From Streptomyces sp. AC1-42W (GTDB lineage Bacteria; Actinomycetota; Actinomycetes; Streptomycetales; Streptomycetaceae): 64,000 bases of DNA. The notes under the pieces are model-generated. The model was not told the DNA's origin, made no database searches, and saw nothing but the letters and a program-made list of their open reading frames with translations. The stretch spans positions 2,418,001 to 2,482,000 of the forward strand of contig NZ_QKWY01000002.1 of assembly GCF_003248355.1 (NCBI RefSeq). The letters are read 5' to 3'. Both the position numbers and the translations under genes were made by a program. This document shows, in pieces, positions 16,805 through 26,601 of this stretch; position 1 is the stretch's first letter; every line of letters begins with the position of its first letter.

Positions 16805-17427
16805 CCGTCAGCGCCTCGCTCCTGGCCACCGCGGCCGTCCTGTGCGCGGTCGGCGGCATCCTCATGCTGACCCGGCCCCTCACCCGCATCCTGCTCGGCG
16901 CGGTCGTCGCCGGCAACGGCATCAACCTGTTCGTCCTGTCCGCCACCGGGACCGCCGGCCGCGAACCGCTGCTCTACGGCGTCGACCTCTCCCTGGTCAC
17001 CGACCCGCTGCCGCAGGCCATCGCCCTCACCGCGATCGTCATCACCCTGGCCACCACCGCGTTCCTGCTCGCCATGGCCTACCGGGGCCACCAGCTGACC
17101 GGCACCGACGAGGTCCACGACGACCTGGAGGACCGGCGCATCGTCCTGCGCGCCGAAGTGCTGGACGAACGCGACGAACTGCGCGCCCGTTTCCGGGCCG
17201 ACGGCGACCGCAGCGACGAGGCCCGCCGCCGCTACCGCGAGGAGCGCCGCCGGCTGCGGGCCCGGCTGCGCGCCGACCGCGCACTCCAGGCCCGCGGCCG
17301 CGACGCCACCGGCGACCTGTGGCACGACATCCTCGGCGCCGACCCGGAGGACCGCCCCGCGACCGGGGACGGCGGCGAAAGCGGAACCACCGACCCCGAC
17401 GCCCCGAAACCGGGAGACACCGGATGA
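16801..17427 (+). CDS. mrpC: Mrp antiporter subunit C
   Basis: 208 residues from GTG 16801, overlapping the mrpA stop. The first 100 residues carry three membrane helices and the NuoK-like segment LLGAVVAGNGINLFVLSATG plus DPLPQAIALTAIVITLATTAFLLAM. The remainder is a long charged tail (residues about 105-208, rich in R, D and E, possibly coiled coil around RDELRARFRADGDR), which is much longer than the usual MrpC C-terminus. Confidence 0.92.
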   Translation: MTVSASLLATAAVLCAVGGILMLTRPLTRILLGAVVAGNGINLFVLSATGTAGREPLLYGVDLSLVTDPLPQAIALTAIVITLATTAFLLAMAYRGHQLTGTDEVHDDLEDRRIVLRAEVLDERDELRARFRADGDRSDEARRRYREERRRLRARLRADRALQARGRDATGDLWHDILGADPEDRPATGDGGESGTTDPDAPKPGDTG

Positions 17428-19079
17428 ACGCCCTCGTCCCGCTGCCGGTCCTGCTCCCGCTGTGCGCGACCGGCCTGAGCCTCGCCTTCGGCACCCGGCT
17501 CAAATGGTTCCAGCGCTTCGTCAGCGTCGCCGTGCTCACCGCCGTCCTCGGCCTCTCGGTCACGCTGATGATCGCCGCCGACCGGAACGGGCCGCTCTCC
17601 GTGCACCTCGGCGACTTCGCGCCGCCGCTCGGCATCACCCTCGTCGCCGACCGGCTCTCCGGGCTGATGCTGACCGTCTCCTCGGCCGTCACCCTGTGCG
17701 TCCTCGTCTACTCCCTGGGCCAGGGCATGGCCGACCGGGACGAGGAGACACCGGTCGCCGTCTTCCACCCCGCCTATCTGATCCTGGTCGCCGGGGTCTC
17801 CTGCACCTTCCTCGCCGGAGACCTGGTCAACCTCTACGTCGGCTTCGAGATCATGCTCGTCGCCAGCTTCGTCCTGCTCACCCTCGGCGGCACCGGACCC
17901 CGCATCCGCGCCGGCTCCACGTACGTGATCATCTCGCTGTTCTCCTCGATGCTGTTCCTCACCGCCATCGCCATGACGTACGCGGCGACCGGCACCGCCA
18001 ACTTCGCCCAGCTCGCCGAACGCCTCCCCGGCCTCCCGCTCGGCGTCCAGACCCTCATCCAGGCCATGCTGCTCACGGTCTTCGCGATCAAGGCCGCCGT
18101 CTTCCCGCTCGCCGCCTGGCTCCCCGACTCCTACCCGACCGCGCCCGCCCCCGTGACCGCCGTCTTCGCCGGACTGCTCACCAAGGTCGGCGTCTACTGC
18201 ATGCTGCGCACCGAGACCCTCCTCTTCCCCGGCAACCGGCTCGGCGACCTGCTGATGGCGGCGGCGCTCGCCTCGATGGTCATCGGCATCATGGGCGCCG
18301 TCGCCCAGACCGACTTCAAACGGCTGCTCTCCTTCACCCTGATCAGCCACATCGGCTACATGGTCTTCGGCATCGGCCTGGCCACCCGTCAGGCGTACGG
18401 CGGCGCCATCGTGTACGTCGTCCACCACATCACCGTGCAGACGACGCTGTTCCTGGTCGCCGGGCTCATCGAGCGCCGGGGCGGCACCACCGAACTCACC
18501 CGGCTCGGCGGCATCGCCCGCGCCGCCCCCGCGCTCGCCGTCCTCTTCTTCGTCCCCGCGATGAACCTGGCCGGCATCCCCCCGCTGTCCGGCTTCATCG
18601 GCAAGCTCGGCCTGATGCGCGCCGGGGTCGCCGAGGGCGGGGTGTGGGCCTGGATTCTCGTCGTCGGCGCGACCGTGACGAGCCTGCTCACGCTGTACGT
18701 GATGGCCAAGGTCTGGAACCTCGCCTTCTGGCGGGCCGCCCCGCCGGGCCAGGCCGCCACCGGCACCGTCCTGGAATCCGACGACGACAGCGACGACGAC
18801 GACGAGGACACCGGCCCCGACCGGATCGCCGGCACCGGCGACGAGGGCGTGCGCCTCCGCCACCAGCCGGCCGGGCTCGCCGTCGCCGCCACCCTCCACG
18901 GCCACGCCGTCACCACCACCAGCGTGCTGCCCCGCCCGATGACCTGGGCGACCGGCGCCGCGGTCGCCCTCGGCCTCGCCTTCACCGTGTTCGGCGGCCC
19001 GCTCACCTCGTACACCGACCGCGCCGCCGCCGAACTCATCGCCCGCACGCCCTACACCCAGGAGGTGCTCGGACGGTGA
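17424..19079 (+). CDS. mrpD: Mrp antiporter subunit D
   Basis: 551 residues, NuoN/NuoM-like multi-spanning antiporter subunit: LYVGFEIMLVASFVLLTLGG, KAAVFPLAAWLPDSYPTAPAPVTAVFAGLLTKVGVY (key charged helix) and FKRLLSFTLISHIGYMVFGIGLA. A cytoplasmic acidic insertion DDDSDDDDED near residues 453-462 precedes the last helix. Overlaps mrpC (ATGA) and mrpE (GTGA). Confidence 0.94.
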   Translation: MNALVPLPVLLPLCATGLSLAFGTRLKWFQRFVSVAVLTAVLGLSVTLMIAADRNGPLSVHLGDFAPPLGITLVADRLSGLMLTVSSAVTLCVLVYSLGQGMADRDEETPVAVFHPAYLILVAGVSCTFLAGDLVNLYVGFEIMLVASFVLLTLGGTGPRIRAGSTYVIISLFSSMLFLTAIAMTYAATGTANFAQLAERLPGLPLGVQTLIQAMLLTVFAIKAAVFPLAAWLPDSYPTAPAPVTAVFAGLLTKVGVYCMLRTETLLFPGNRLGDLLMAAALASMVIGIMGAVAQTDFKRLLSFTLISHIGYMVFGIGLATRQAYGGAIVYVVHHITVQTTLFLVAGLIERRGGTTELTRLGGIARAAPALAVLFFVPAMNLAGIPPLSGFIGKLGLMRAGVAEGGVWAWILVVGATVTSLLTLYVMAKVWNLAFWRAAPPGQAATGTVLESDDDSDDDDEDTGPDRIAGTGDEGVRLRHQPAGLAVAATLHGHAVTTTSVLPRPMTWATGAAVALGLAFTVFGGPLTSYTDRAAAELIARTPYTQEVLGR

Positions 19080-19717
19080 GACGCCTGGTCACCTTCTCGT
19101 TCCGGAACAAGGACCTGCCGCCCTTCAGCGCCGCGTTCGGCGGCCGCCGCCGGCGCGTCCTGGACCTGCCGCTGATCGCCTGGCTCACCTTCATCTGGGT
19201 GCTGCTCTGGTCGAGCCCGAACTGGGCCAACCTGCTGACCGGGGCCCTGGTCGCGGTGGCCGTCTGCCTCGCCTTCCCACTGCCCAGGGTCGACCTCGGG
19301 CTGCGGCTGCACCCCTGGGGCATGCTGCGGCTGGCCGGCTACCTCCTCTACGACATGTACACCTCGGGCATGAAGGTCACCCGGCAGATCCACGGCAGCC
19401 GCACACGCCGCGCCGCCGTCATCGCCGTACCGCTGCGCTGCCGCTCCGACCTGATGCTCACCGCCGTCGCGGTCGCGGTCTCCAACGTGCCCGACAGCTC
19501 GGTCGTCGAGGTGCGCCGCGCCACCGCCACCGTCTTCGTGCACATCCTGGACGGCCGGCCCGCCGAACTGGCGGCGGCCCAGCGGTCCGTCTGGCGCACC
19601 GAGGAACTGATCGTACGGGCCTTCGGCACCCGCGACGAGATCGAGCGCGTCGCCGCCCCGCCCCCGCCCGCACCCCACACCGGCCCCCCGCAGGACGACC
19701 AGGAGGACAGGCCATGA
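19076..19717 (+). CDS. mrpE: Mrp antiporter subunit E
   Basis: 213 residues from a GTG overlapping mrpD. The WLTFIWVLLWSSPNWANLLTGALVAVAV helices and the later VPLRCRSDLMLTAVAVAVSNVPDSSVVEV segment match MrpE. The C-terminal tail is proline-rich. It is a small membrane subunit needed for complex assembly. Confidence 0.92.
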   Translation: MRRLVTFSFRNKDLPPFSAAFGGRRRRVLDLPLIAWLTFIWVLLWSSPNWANLLTGALVAVAVCLAFPLPRVDLGLRLHPWGMLRLAGYLLYDMYTSGMKVTRQIHGSRTRRAAVIAVPLRCRSDLMLTAVAVAVSNVPDSSVVEVRRATATVFVHILDGRPAELAAAQRSVWRTEELIVRAFGTRDEIERVAAPPPPAPHTGPPQDDQEDRP

Positions 19718-20046
19718 GCGCGCCCCAGACCGTGGACCGGGTGCTGATCGTCGCAGCCGTCGTCCTCATCGTGATCGCCGGCGCGGCCCTGCTCGCCCGC
19801 GTCCGGCGCGGGCCCTCCATGCTGGACCGGGCCATCGCCCTGGACGTCTGCGCCGCCCTGATCATCGCCGGGCTCGGCGCCAAGTCGGCGCTCGCCCGCG
19901 ACCCGTTCTACTTCCCGATCATGCTGGTGCTCGCCTTCCTCGGCTTCACCGGCTCGGTCGGCATCGCCCGCTTCATCGCCGTACGCGACCGGCCGCCCGG
20001 CCATCCGCGCCGCCCCGGCCGGAACGACGGCGGCGGCGCCTCATGA
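19714..20046 (+). CDS. mrpF: Mrp antiporter subunit F
   Basis: 110 residues, three predicted membrane helices with the MrpF core ARVRRGPSMLDRAIALDVCAALIIAGL. Overlaps mrpE and mrpG by ATGA junctions, in the usual order. Confidence 0.92.
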   Translation: MSAPQTVDRVLIVAAVVLIVIAGAALLARVRRGPSMLDRAIALDVCAALIIAGLGAKSALARDPFYFPIMLVLAFLGFTGSVGIARFIAVRDRPPGHPRRPGRNDGGGAS

Positions 20047-20396
20047 GCGTCTGGCTCCAGATCCTGGACACGGCGGGCGCGGCGCTGGTACTGCTCGGCG
20101 CGGCGATCTGCCTGCTCGGGGTGGTCGGCATGCTGCGCCTCAAGGACGTCCTCTCGCGCAGCCACGCCGCGACGAAACCGCAGGCCCTCGGCATGCTCAT
20201 CGTGCTCGCCGGGGTCGCGCTGCGGCTGCGCAGCGGCATGGACCTCGCCACGCTGGCGCTGATCGGCTTCTTCCAGCTGATGACCGGCCCCGTCGCCGCC
20301 CACCTGGTGGCCCGCTCCGCCTACCGGACCGGGCAGGTGGACCACTCCGAGCTGCTCTTCGACGACCTGGACGAGCAGCTCACCGAGGAGACCTGA
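20043..20396 (+). CDS. mrpG: Mrp antiporter subunit G
   Basis: 117 residues, three helices, with VVGMLRLKDVLSRSHAATKPQALGMLIVLAG typical of MrpG. Last gene of the operon; a short acidic tail follows the final helix. No strong terminator is seen behind it. Confidence 0.92.
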   Translation: MSVWLQILDTAGAALVLLGAAICLLGVVGMLRLKDVLSRSHAATKPQALGMLIVLAGVALRLRSGMDLATLALIGFFQLMTGPVAAHLVARSAYRTGQVDHSELLFDDLDEQLTEET

Positions 20397-20532
20397 CACC
20401 CCAGGGCTTCTCACAGCGGTCACCGGACGAGTGTGCGTCGAGCGTTACCACCCATGATCGGCCGGGGCCACACCCGCGTAACGGCCCCTTCCTACCGTCG
20501 AAGGACGATCCGATTCATGGAAGGTCGCCCCG
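20397..20532 (+). promoter_or_regulatory. Upstream region of the nitrate reductase gene with GlnR-like half sites
   Basis: GTCAC (20419-20423), GTTAC (20444-20448) and GTAAC (20478-20482) resemble half-sites of the GlnR box, and nitrate assimilation is known to be GlnR-controlled in Streptomyces. The matching A-rich second halves are poor, so the site is only a candidate. Confidence 0.3.
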
Positions 20533-23500
20533 GTGCCCCCACTCAGCTCGTCGGCCGACGCCACTCAGGTCCGTACGGTTTGCTCGTACTGCGGGGTGGG
20601 CTGCGGCATGGTCCTCGACGTCGCGTCCGGGCCGGACGGGCGCCGTACCGTCCGCAAGGCGTCGGGGGACCGGGCCCATCCCGCCAACTCCGGCCGCCTG
20701 TGCACCAAGGGCGCCACCACCGCCGATCTGCTCGCCGCGCCCGGCCGGCTGACCACCGCGCTGATGCGGCCCGGACGCGGCGCGGAGCCCGTACCGGTCG
20801 CCGTGGACGAGGCGATCGCCGCCACCGCGCGGCGGCTGCGCGCCGTCGTCGACACGCACGGGCCGGACGCCGTCGCCTTCTACCTGTCCGGGCAGCTGAG
20901 CCTGGAGGCGCAGTACCTCGCCAACAAACTGGCCAAGGGGTTCATCCGGACCAACCGCGTCGAGTCCAACTCGCGGCTGTGCATGGCCGGCGCGGGCAGC
21001 GGCTACAAACTCTCCCTCGGCGCGGACGGCCCGCCCGGCTCCTACGACGACCTGGACCGCGCCGACGTCTTCCTGGTCATCGGCTCCAACATGGCCGACT
21101 GCCACCCGGTCCTCTTCCTGCGCCTCCTCGACCGGGTCAAGGCCGGCGCCAAGCTGATCGTCGTCGATCCCCGGCGCACCGCCACCGCCGACAAGGCCGA
21201 CCTCTTCCTGCGCGTCCGCCCCGGCACCGACCTGGCCCTCCTCAACGGCCTGCTCCATCTGCTCCACGCGAACGGGCACACCGACCCCGCGTTCATCGCC
21301 GCGCACACCGAGGGCTGGGAGGCGATGCCGGAATTCCTCGCCGACTACCCGCCGGACGCGGTCGCCGCGCTCACCGGCGTCTCCGAGGAGGACCTGCGCC
21401 GCGCCGCCCGCTGGATCGGCGAGGCCGGGGAGTGGACGAGCTGCTGGACCATGGGTCTCAACCAGTCCACGCACGGCACCTGGAACACCAACGCGCTGAT
21501 CAACCTGCACCTGGCGACGGGCGCCATCTGCCGTCCGGGCAGCGGCCCCCTCTCGCTCACCGGCCAGCCCAACGCCATGGGCGGTCGCGAAATGGGCTAC
21601 ATGGGCCCCGGACTGCCCGGTCAGCGATCGCTCCTGGACGACGAGGACCGGGCCTTCACCGAGGAGCTGTGGGGCCTGGCGCCCGGCACCCTGCGCGAGG
21701 ACGAGTGCGGCCGGGGCACGGTCGAGATGTTCGAACGGATGGCGGCCGGCGACATCAGGGCGTGCTGGATCATCTGCACCAACCCGGTCGCCTCGGTCGC
21801 CAACCGGAGCACCGTCGTCGAGGCCCTGGCGGCCGCCGAACTCGTCATCACCCAGGACGCCTTCGCCGAAACGGAGACCAACGCCCACGCCGACATCGTG
21901 CTGCCCGGAGCGCTGTGGAGCGAGACGGAGGGCGTACTCGTCAACAGCGAACGCAACCTCACCCTCGCCCGCCCCGCCGTCGACCCGCCCGGCGAAGCCC
22001 TCGCGGACTGGCGGATCATCGCCCGGGTCGCCCGCGCGATGGGGTACGAGGACGGCTTCGCCCACGAAAGCGCCGAGGAGGTCTTCGAGGAGATCAAGCG
22101 CGCGGCCAACCCCCGCACCGGATACGACCTGCGGGGCGTGACGTACGAACGGCTGCGCACCGCCCCCGTCCAGTGGCCCGCCTCCACCCCGGACGGCCCG
22201 GACCGCAACCCGATCCGCTACCTCGCCCCGGACGGCGGCGGACCGGTCTTCCCGACCCCGACCGGCCGCGCCCGCTTCTTCGCCCGCCCCCACCTGCCGC
22301 CCGCCGAACTCCCGGACGACGACTACCCCTTCGTGCTGAACACCGGACGCGTGGCGCACCAGTGGCACACCCTCACCAAGACGGGCCGGGTCGCCAAGCT
22401 CAACCGGCTGAACCCCGGCCCGTTCGTGGAGGTGCACCCCGAGGACGCGGCCCGCCTGGGCATCGCGGAGGGGGACGCGGTGGAGGTGGCGTCGCGGCGC
22501 GGGCGGGCCGTGCTGCCGGCCGCGGTCACCGACCGGGTCGCGCCGGGCTGCTGCTTCGCGCCCTTCCACTGGAACGACCTGTTCGGCAAGGACCTCGCCG
22601 TCAACGCGGTGACGGGGGACGCGGTGGACCCGGTCTCCTTCCAGCCGGAGTTCAAGGTGTGCGCGGTGACCCTGACGAAGGCGGCGGTGCCACCCCCGCC
22701 GGCGCCCGCGCGGGTGCCCGAGCGGGCGCCCGCCGTCGCCTTCGGCCTGGAGAGCGCCCCGCCCCCGGTCCTCGCCGAGCACGAGCGGCAGTACCTGGTC
22801 GGATTCCTCGCCGGCCTTGCGCTGGGCGCCCCCGGCATCCCGGTCCTCCCGCCCGACGCCCCCTTCGCCACCGAACACGCCCGCTGGGTCAACGGCGTCC
22901 TGGCCGGCCTGTACTCGCGCGCGACCCCGCCCGCCGAAGCCCCCACGCCCACGCCCGCACCCGAGCCCGCCGGGGCGGCGGGGCGCGAGGTGGTCGTGCT
23001 GTGGGCCTCGCAGACCGGCAACGCCGAGGAGTTCGCCGCCGCCACCGCCGACCGGCTCACCGCCACCGGCCACCGCGCCCGCCTCCTCGGCATGGACCGG
23101 GCCGACCCGCGCGCCCTGCCCCCGGCCGCCGACCTCCTCCTGATCACCAGCACCTTCGGAGACGGCGACGCGCCCGACAACGGCTCCGGCTTCTGGACCG
23201 CCCTGACGGCCGCCGACGCCCCGCCCCTGGACGGCCGGCGGTACGCGGTACTGGCCTTCGGCGACTCCTCGTACGACGACTTCTGCGGGCACGGCCGCCG
23301 GCTGGACCGGCGCCTGGACGAGCTGGGGGCCGTCCGGCTCGCCCCGCGCACCGACTGCGAACCCGACTACGAGCCGTCCGCGCTGCACTGGCTCGACCAG
23401 GTCCTCGCCGGCCTCGCCACCCCGCCCGCCGCAGGCCCGCCGCCCCCCGCCGGGAGGACCCCGCCGCCGGCCCCCGTCCGCACCTCCAGGCCCGCCCCCG

Positions 23501-24606
23501 TCGCCGCCCGCCTCGCCGGCAACCGGCTGCTCGGCCGCCCCGGCTCCGGCAAGGAGGTCCGCCGCTTCACCTTCGACACCGCCGGGACCGGCACCGCCCT
23601 GGAGTACGCCGCCGGAGACGCGCTCGGCGTCCACGCCGTCAACCCCATGGACCTGGTCGGCGAATGGCTCTCCGTCACCGGCCTCGACGCGGGCGCGGAG
23701 ATCGAGGTCGCCGGCATCGGCGGCGTCTCCCTCGGCGAGGCCCTGCACCGCCATCTGGACATCACCCGGCTCACCCCGGCCCTGCTCGGCTTCGTCACCG
23801 AACGCACCGGGGACCGGGACCTGAAGAAGATGCTGCGGCCCGACAACAAGGGCGAACTCGCCCGCTGGTCCTGGGGCCGCCAGGCCGTCGACCTCCTCGC
23901 CGACCATCCCGTGAAGGCGACCCCGGAGGAGTGGGCCGCGGTCCTCCGGCCCCTCCAGCCGCGCCTGTACTCCATATCGTCCAGCCCGCTCACCGACCCC
24001 GACCGGCTCTCCCTCACGGTCTCCGTCGTCCGCTACGAGAACCCGGACGGCCGGCCGCGCGCCGGGGTCTGCTCGCCGTTCCTCGCGGACGCCGCCCCCG
24101 GCACACGGATACCGGTCTTCGTCCGGCGCGCCCCGCACTTCCGGCCGCCCGCCCGGCCCGACGCCCCCATGGTCATGGTGGGCCCCGGCACCGGAGTCGC
24201 CCCCTTCATCGGCTTCCTGGAGGAGCGCCGGGCCCGCCGGGACCCAGGCCCCAACTGGCTGTTCTTCGGCGAACAGCACCGGGCGACCGACTTCTTCCAC
24301 GAGGAGGAGCTGACCTCCTTCCTCACGGACGGCACCCTGACCCGGCTGGACACCGCCTTCTCCCGCGACCAGCGCGCCAAGGTCTACGTCCAGGACCGGA
24401 TGCGCGAACACGGCGCCAAGCTGTGGTCCTGGCTGCGCGACGGCGCCCACTTCTACGTGTGCGGCGACGCGGCCCGGATGGCCAAGGACGTGGACCGGGC
24501 CCTGCACGACATCGCCGTCGCGCACGGCGGCCTGGAACCGGAGGCGGCGACCCTGTACCTGAAGCAGCTCGCCGCCGACAAACGGTACGTCCGCGACGTG
24601 TACTGA
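20533..24606 (+). CDS. nasA: Assimilatory nitrate reductase fused to CysJ-like flavoprotein
   Basis: 1357 residues from GTG 20533. Residues about 16-65 hold a 4Fe-4S site (CSYCGVGC, then GRLCTKG). The molybdopterin oxidoreductase core follows, and the dinucleotide-binding domain starts near 600 (VLNTGRVAHQWHTLTKTGR). From about 819 a flavodoxin domain begins (VVLWASQTGNAEEFA). Then comes an FAD/NADPH reductase module: RLYSISSSPLTDPD, MVMVGPGTGVAPFIGFLEE, and a C-terminus ending KRYVRDVY as in sulfite reductase flavoprotein alpha. The fusion would pass electrons from NADPH through FAD and FMN to the Mo centre without separate reductase subunits. Nitrite reductase is not in the window. The molybdate transporter follows convergently. 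Confidence 0.9.
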   Translation: MPPLSSSADATQVRTVCSYCGVGCGMVLDVASGPDGRRTVRKASGDRAHPANSGRLCTKGATTADLLAAPGRLTTALMRPGRGAEPVPVAVDEAIAATARRLRAVVDTHGPDAVAFYLSGQLSLEAQYLANKLAKGFIRTNRVESNSRLCMAGAGSGYKLSLGADGPPGSYDDLDRADVFLVIGSNMADCHPVLFLRLLDRVKAGAKLIVVDPRRTATADKADLFLRVRPGTDLALLNGLLHLLHANGHTDPAFIAAHTEGWEAMPEFLADYPPDAVAALTGVSEEDLRRAARWIGEAGEWTSCWTMGLNQSTHGTWNTNALINLHLATGAICRPGSGPLSLTGQPNAMGGREMGYMGPGLPGQRSLLDDEDRAFTEELWGLAPGTLREDECGRGTVEMFERMAAGDIRACWIICTNPVASVANRSTVVEALAAAELVITQDAFAETETNAHADIVLPGALWSETEGVLVNSERNLTLARPAVDPPGEALADWRIIARVARAMGYEDGFAHESAEEVFEEIKRAANPRTGYDLRGVTYERLRTAPVQWPASTPDGPDRNPIRYLAPDGGGPVFPTPTGRARFFARPHLPPAELPDDDYPFVLNTGRVAHQWHTLTKTGRVAKLNRLNPGPFVEVHPEDAARLGIAEGDAVEVASRRGRAVLPAAVTDRVAPGCCFAPFHWNDLFGKDLAVNAVTGDAVDPVSFQPEFKVCAVTLTKAAVPPPPAPARVPERAPAVAFGLESAPPPVLAEHERQYLVGFLAGLALGAPGIPVLPPDAPFATEHARWVNGVLAGLYSRATPPAEAPTPTPAPEPAGAAGREVVVLWASQTGNAEEFAAATADRLTATGHRARLLGMDRADPRALPPAADLLLITSTFGDGDAPDNGSGFWTALTAADAPPLDGRRYAVLAFGDSSYDDFCGHGRRLDRRLDELGAVRLAPRTDCEPDYEPSALHWLDQVLAGLATPPAAGPPPPAGRTPPPAPVRTSRPAPVAARLAGNRLLGRPGSGKEVRRFTFDTAGTGTALEYAAGDALGVHAVNPMDLVGEWLSVTGLDAGAEIEVAGIGGVSLGEALHRHLDITRLTPALLGFVTERTGDRDLKKMLRPDNKGELARWSWGRQAVDLLADHPVKATPEEWAAVLRPLQPRLYSISSSPLTDPDRLSLTVSVVRYENPDGRPRAGVCSPFLADAAPGTRIPVFVRRAPHFRPPARPDAPMVMVGPGTGVAPFIGFLEERRARRDPGPNWLFFGEQHRATDFFHEEELTSFLTDGTLTRLDTAFSRDQRAKVYVQDRMREHGAKLWSWLRDGAHFYVCGDAARMAKDVDRALHDIAVAHGGLEPEAATLYLKQLAADKRYVRDVY

Positions 24607-24636
24607 CCGGCCGCTCGGAGGCCGCCCGCCGGCCGT

Positions 24637-26562
24637 TCAGAGCGCGACGAGCGTCACCTCGGTCGCCTTGACGCTCGTCCACACCGGCACCCCGTCCGCC
24701 AGGCCCAGTTCGGCGGCGGACCGCGGGGTGATCTCCGCGACCAGGTCCGGCGCCTCACCGGACCCCACCAGCACCCGCAGCCGGCTCCCGCCCGACGAGG
24801 TGATCTCGCGCACCGTCCCCGGCCACACGTTGCGCGGGCTCCCGGTGGGCCGCTCCCGGTGTACGGAGACGGCCTCGGGCGCGATGACCGCCAGCGCGGG
24901 CACCCCGGCCGGCAGCGGATCGGCGGCCACGAGCCGACCGCCGTCCGCCGGTTCCAGGCCCTCGGCGGTGGCGGTGCCGGGCCAGGCGTTGCGGCCCAGC
25001 ATCCGGGCGACCCAGGGGGAGCGCGGATGGCGGCTCACCTCTGCGGGCGGCGCGTACTGGAGCGCCCGGCCCCCGTCCAGCACCAGCACCCGGTCGGCGA
25101 GCGCGACCGCCTCCACGGGGTCGTGGGTGACGATCAGGCAGACCCCGCCGAACCCGTCCAGATGGCGGCGCAGGGTGTGCCGGACGCGGGACCGGGTGGT
25201 CTGGTCGAGCGCGGCCAGCGGCTCGTCGAGCAGCAGCAGCCGCGGCCGGGCGGCCAGTGCGCGGGCCAGCGCGACCCGCTGCGCCTGCCCGCCGGAGACC
25301 TGCGCGGGCCGCCGCCCGGCGAGGTGGCCGACGCCCAGCCGGTCGAGCCATTCCCGCGCGGCGCGCCGGGCTTCGGCGCGCGGCACCCCTCGGGCGCGCA
25401 GCCCGTACGCGGTGTTGGCGAGGACGCTCAGGTGCGGGAACAGAGCGCCGTCCTGCGGCACCCAGGCGACGCCCCGGCGGTGGACGGGCAGCGCGCTGAC
25501 GTCGGTGTCGCCGAGCCGGAGCCGGGCGTGGGCGCGCGGGGTGAGGCCGAGGAGGGCGCGCAGCAGCGTCGTCTTGCCGGCGCCGTTGGGGCCGACGACC
25601 GCGATGGTGGTGCCGGCCTCCGCGTCGAGGGTCAGCTCGTCGAACCCGGTGACGTCGGCGCGCAGCGGCCAGCGCCCGGCGGCGGGCCCTTGCGCGGCGG
25701 GCCCCTGCGCGGCGGGCGGCGGCCCGCCCGGCGGGGCGGGCCCGTCGTCCGCCGCCTCCCGCCGGGGCGTACCCGGCCGGGGCGTCCCGGTCCAGCGCCC
25801 GCGCAGCGCCAGCAGCACCGCCATGGCGATGACGAGGAGCAGCAGGGAGACCGAGGTCGCGGCCTCCGGGCTGTCCTGGAGCAGCAGATAGACCCGCAGC
25901 GGCAGCGTCTGCGTGGTGCCGGGGAGGTTGCCCGCGAACGTGATGGTCGCCCCGAACTCGCCGAGCGCCCGCGCCCAGGTCAGCGCCGCGCCCGCGGCGA
26001 GACCGGGGGCGACCATCGGCAGCGTGACCGTGCGGAACACCCGTACCGGCGAGGCTCCCAGGGAGGCCGCCGTCTCCTCGTACCGGGGGCGCAGTCCGCC
26101 GAGCGCGCCCTCCAGGCTGATCACCAGGAACGGCATCGCGACGAAGGTCGCCGCGAGCACCGCCCCGGAGGTGTGGAAGGGCAGCGTGATGCCGAACCAG
26201 TCCTCCAGCCACGGCCCGAGCAGCCCCCGCCGGCCGAAGGCGAGGAGCAGGGCGACCCCGCCGACTGTGGGCGGCAGCACCATCGGCAGCAGCACCAGCG
26301 AGCGGACGACCGCCTTGCCCGGGAAGTCGACCCGGGCCAGCAGCCAGGCCAGCGGCACCCCGAGCAGCAGCGAGAGGAGCAGCGCCCAGCCGGAGACGAT
26401 CAGCGACAGCGTCAGCGCCTCGACGGTGCCCTCGCCGGTCAGATGCGCGCCCAGCTCGCCCCACGAGGTGCGGGCCAGGACACCGGCCAGCGGCAGCAGC
26501 AGAAACGCGACGGCCAGCAGCGCGGGCAGCGCCAGCACCAGCGGCGCGCGGGATCGGTTCAT
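24637..26562 (-). CDS. modBC: Molybdate ABC transporter, permease and ATPase fused
   Basis: 641 residues. Residues 1-250 are a ModB-type permease with the EAA-like loop ETAASLGASPVRVFRTVTLPMVAPGL. After a P/G/A linker comes an ABC ATPase: Walker A GPNGAGKTT near 315, signature VSGGQAQRVALARAL, Walker B LLLLDEPLAALD. The last 80 residues form a TOBE (molybdate-binding) domain. The gene follows modA by 39 bp, so it forms the second gene of a two-gene operon. Its role is to import molybdate for the Mo cofactor of the adjacent nitrate reductase. Confidence 0.92.
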   Translation of the reverse strand: MNRSRAPLVLALPALLAVAFLLLPLAGVLARTSWGELGAHLTGEGTVEALTLSLIVSGWALLLSLLLGVPLAWLLARVDFPGKAVVRSLVLLPMVLPPTVGGVALLLAFGRRGLLGPWLEDWFGITLPFHTSGAVLAATFVAMPFLVISLEGALGGLRPRYEETAASLGASPVRVFRTVTLPMVAPGLAAGAALTWARALGEFGATITFAGNLPGTTQTLPLRVYLLLQDSPEAATSVSLLLLVIAMAVLLALRGRWTGTPRPGTPRREAADDGPAPPGGPPPAAQGPAAQGPAAGRWPLRADVTGFDELTLDAEAGTTIAVVGPNGAGKTTLLRALLGLTPRAHARLRLGDTDVSALPVHRRGVAWVPQDGALFPHLSVLANTAYGLRARGVPRAEARRAAREWLDRLGVGHLAGRRPAQVSGGQAQRVALARALAARPRLLLLDEPLAALDQTTRSRVRHTLRRHLDGFGGVCLIVTHDPVEAVALADRVLVLDGGRALQYAPPAEVSRHPRSPWVARMLGRNAWPGTATAEGLEPADGGRLVAADPLPAGVPALAVIAPEAVSVHRERPTGSPRNVWPGTVREITSSGGSRLRVLVGSGEAPDLVAEITPRSAAELGLADGVPVWTSVKATEVTLVAL

Positions 26563-26601
26563 CGAGGTCCCCTGCTGACGTCTCGGGCTTCCGGGTTCAC
26601 G

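Noticed and set aside
20419..20482. A firm GlnR box before the nitrate reductase
   Set aside because: Only half-sites of the GTnAC type are clear; spacing and second halves do not match the known box, so it is kept only as a low-confidence region.
24607..24636. A terminator between the nitrate reductase and modBC
   Set aside because: CGGCCG sequences recur, but a clean stem longer than six base pairs could not be formed.
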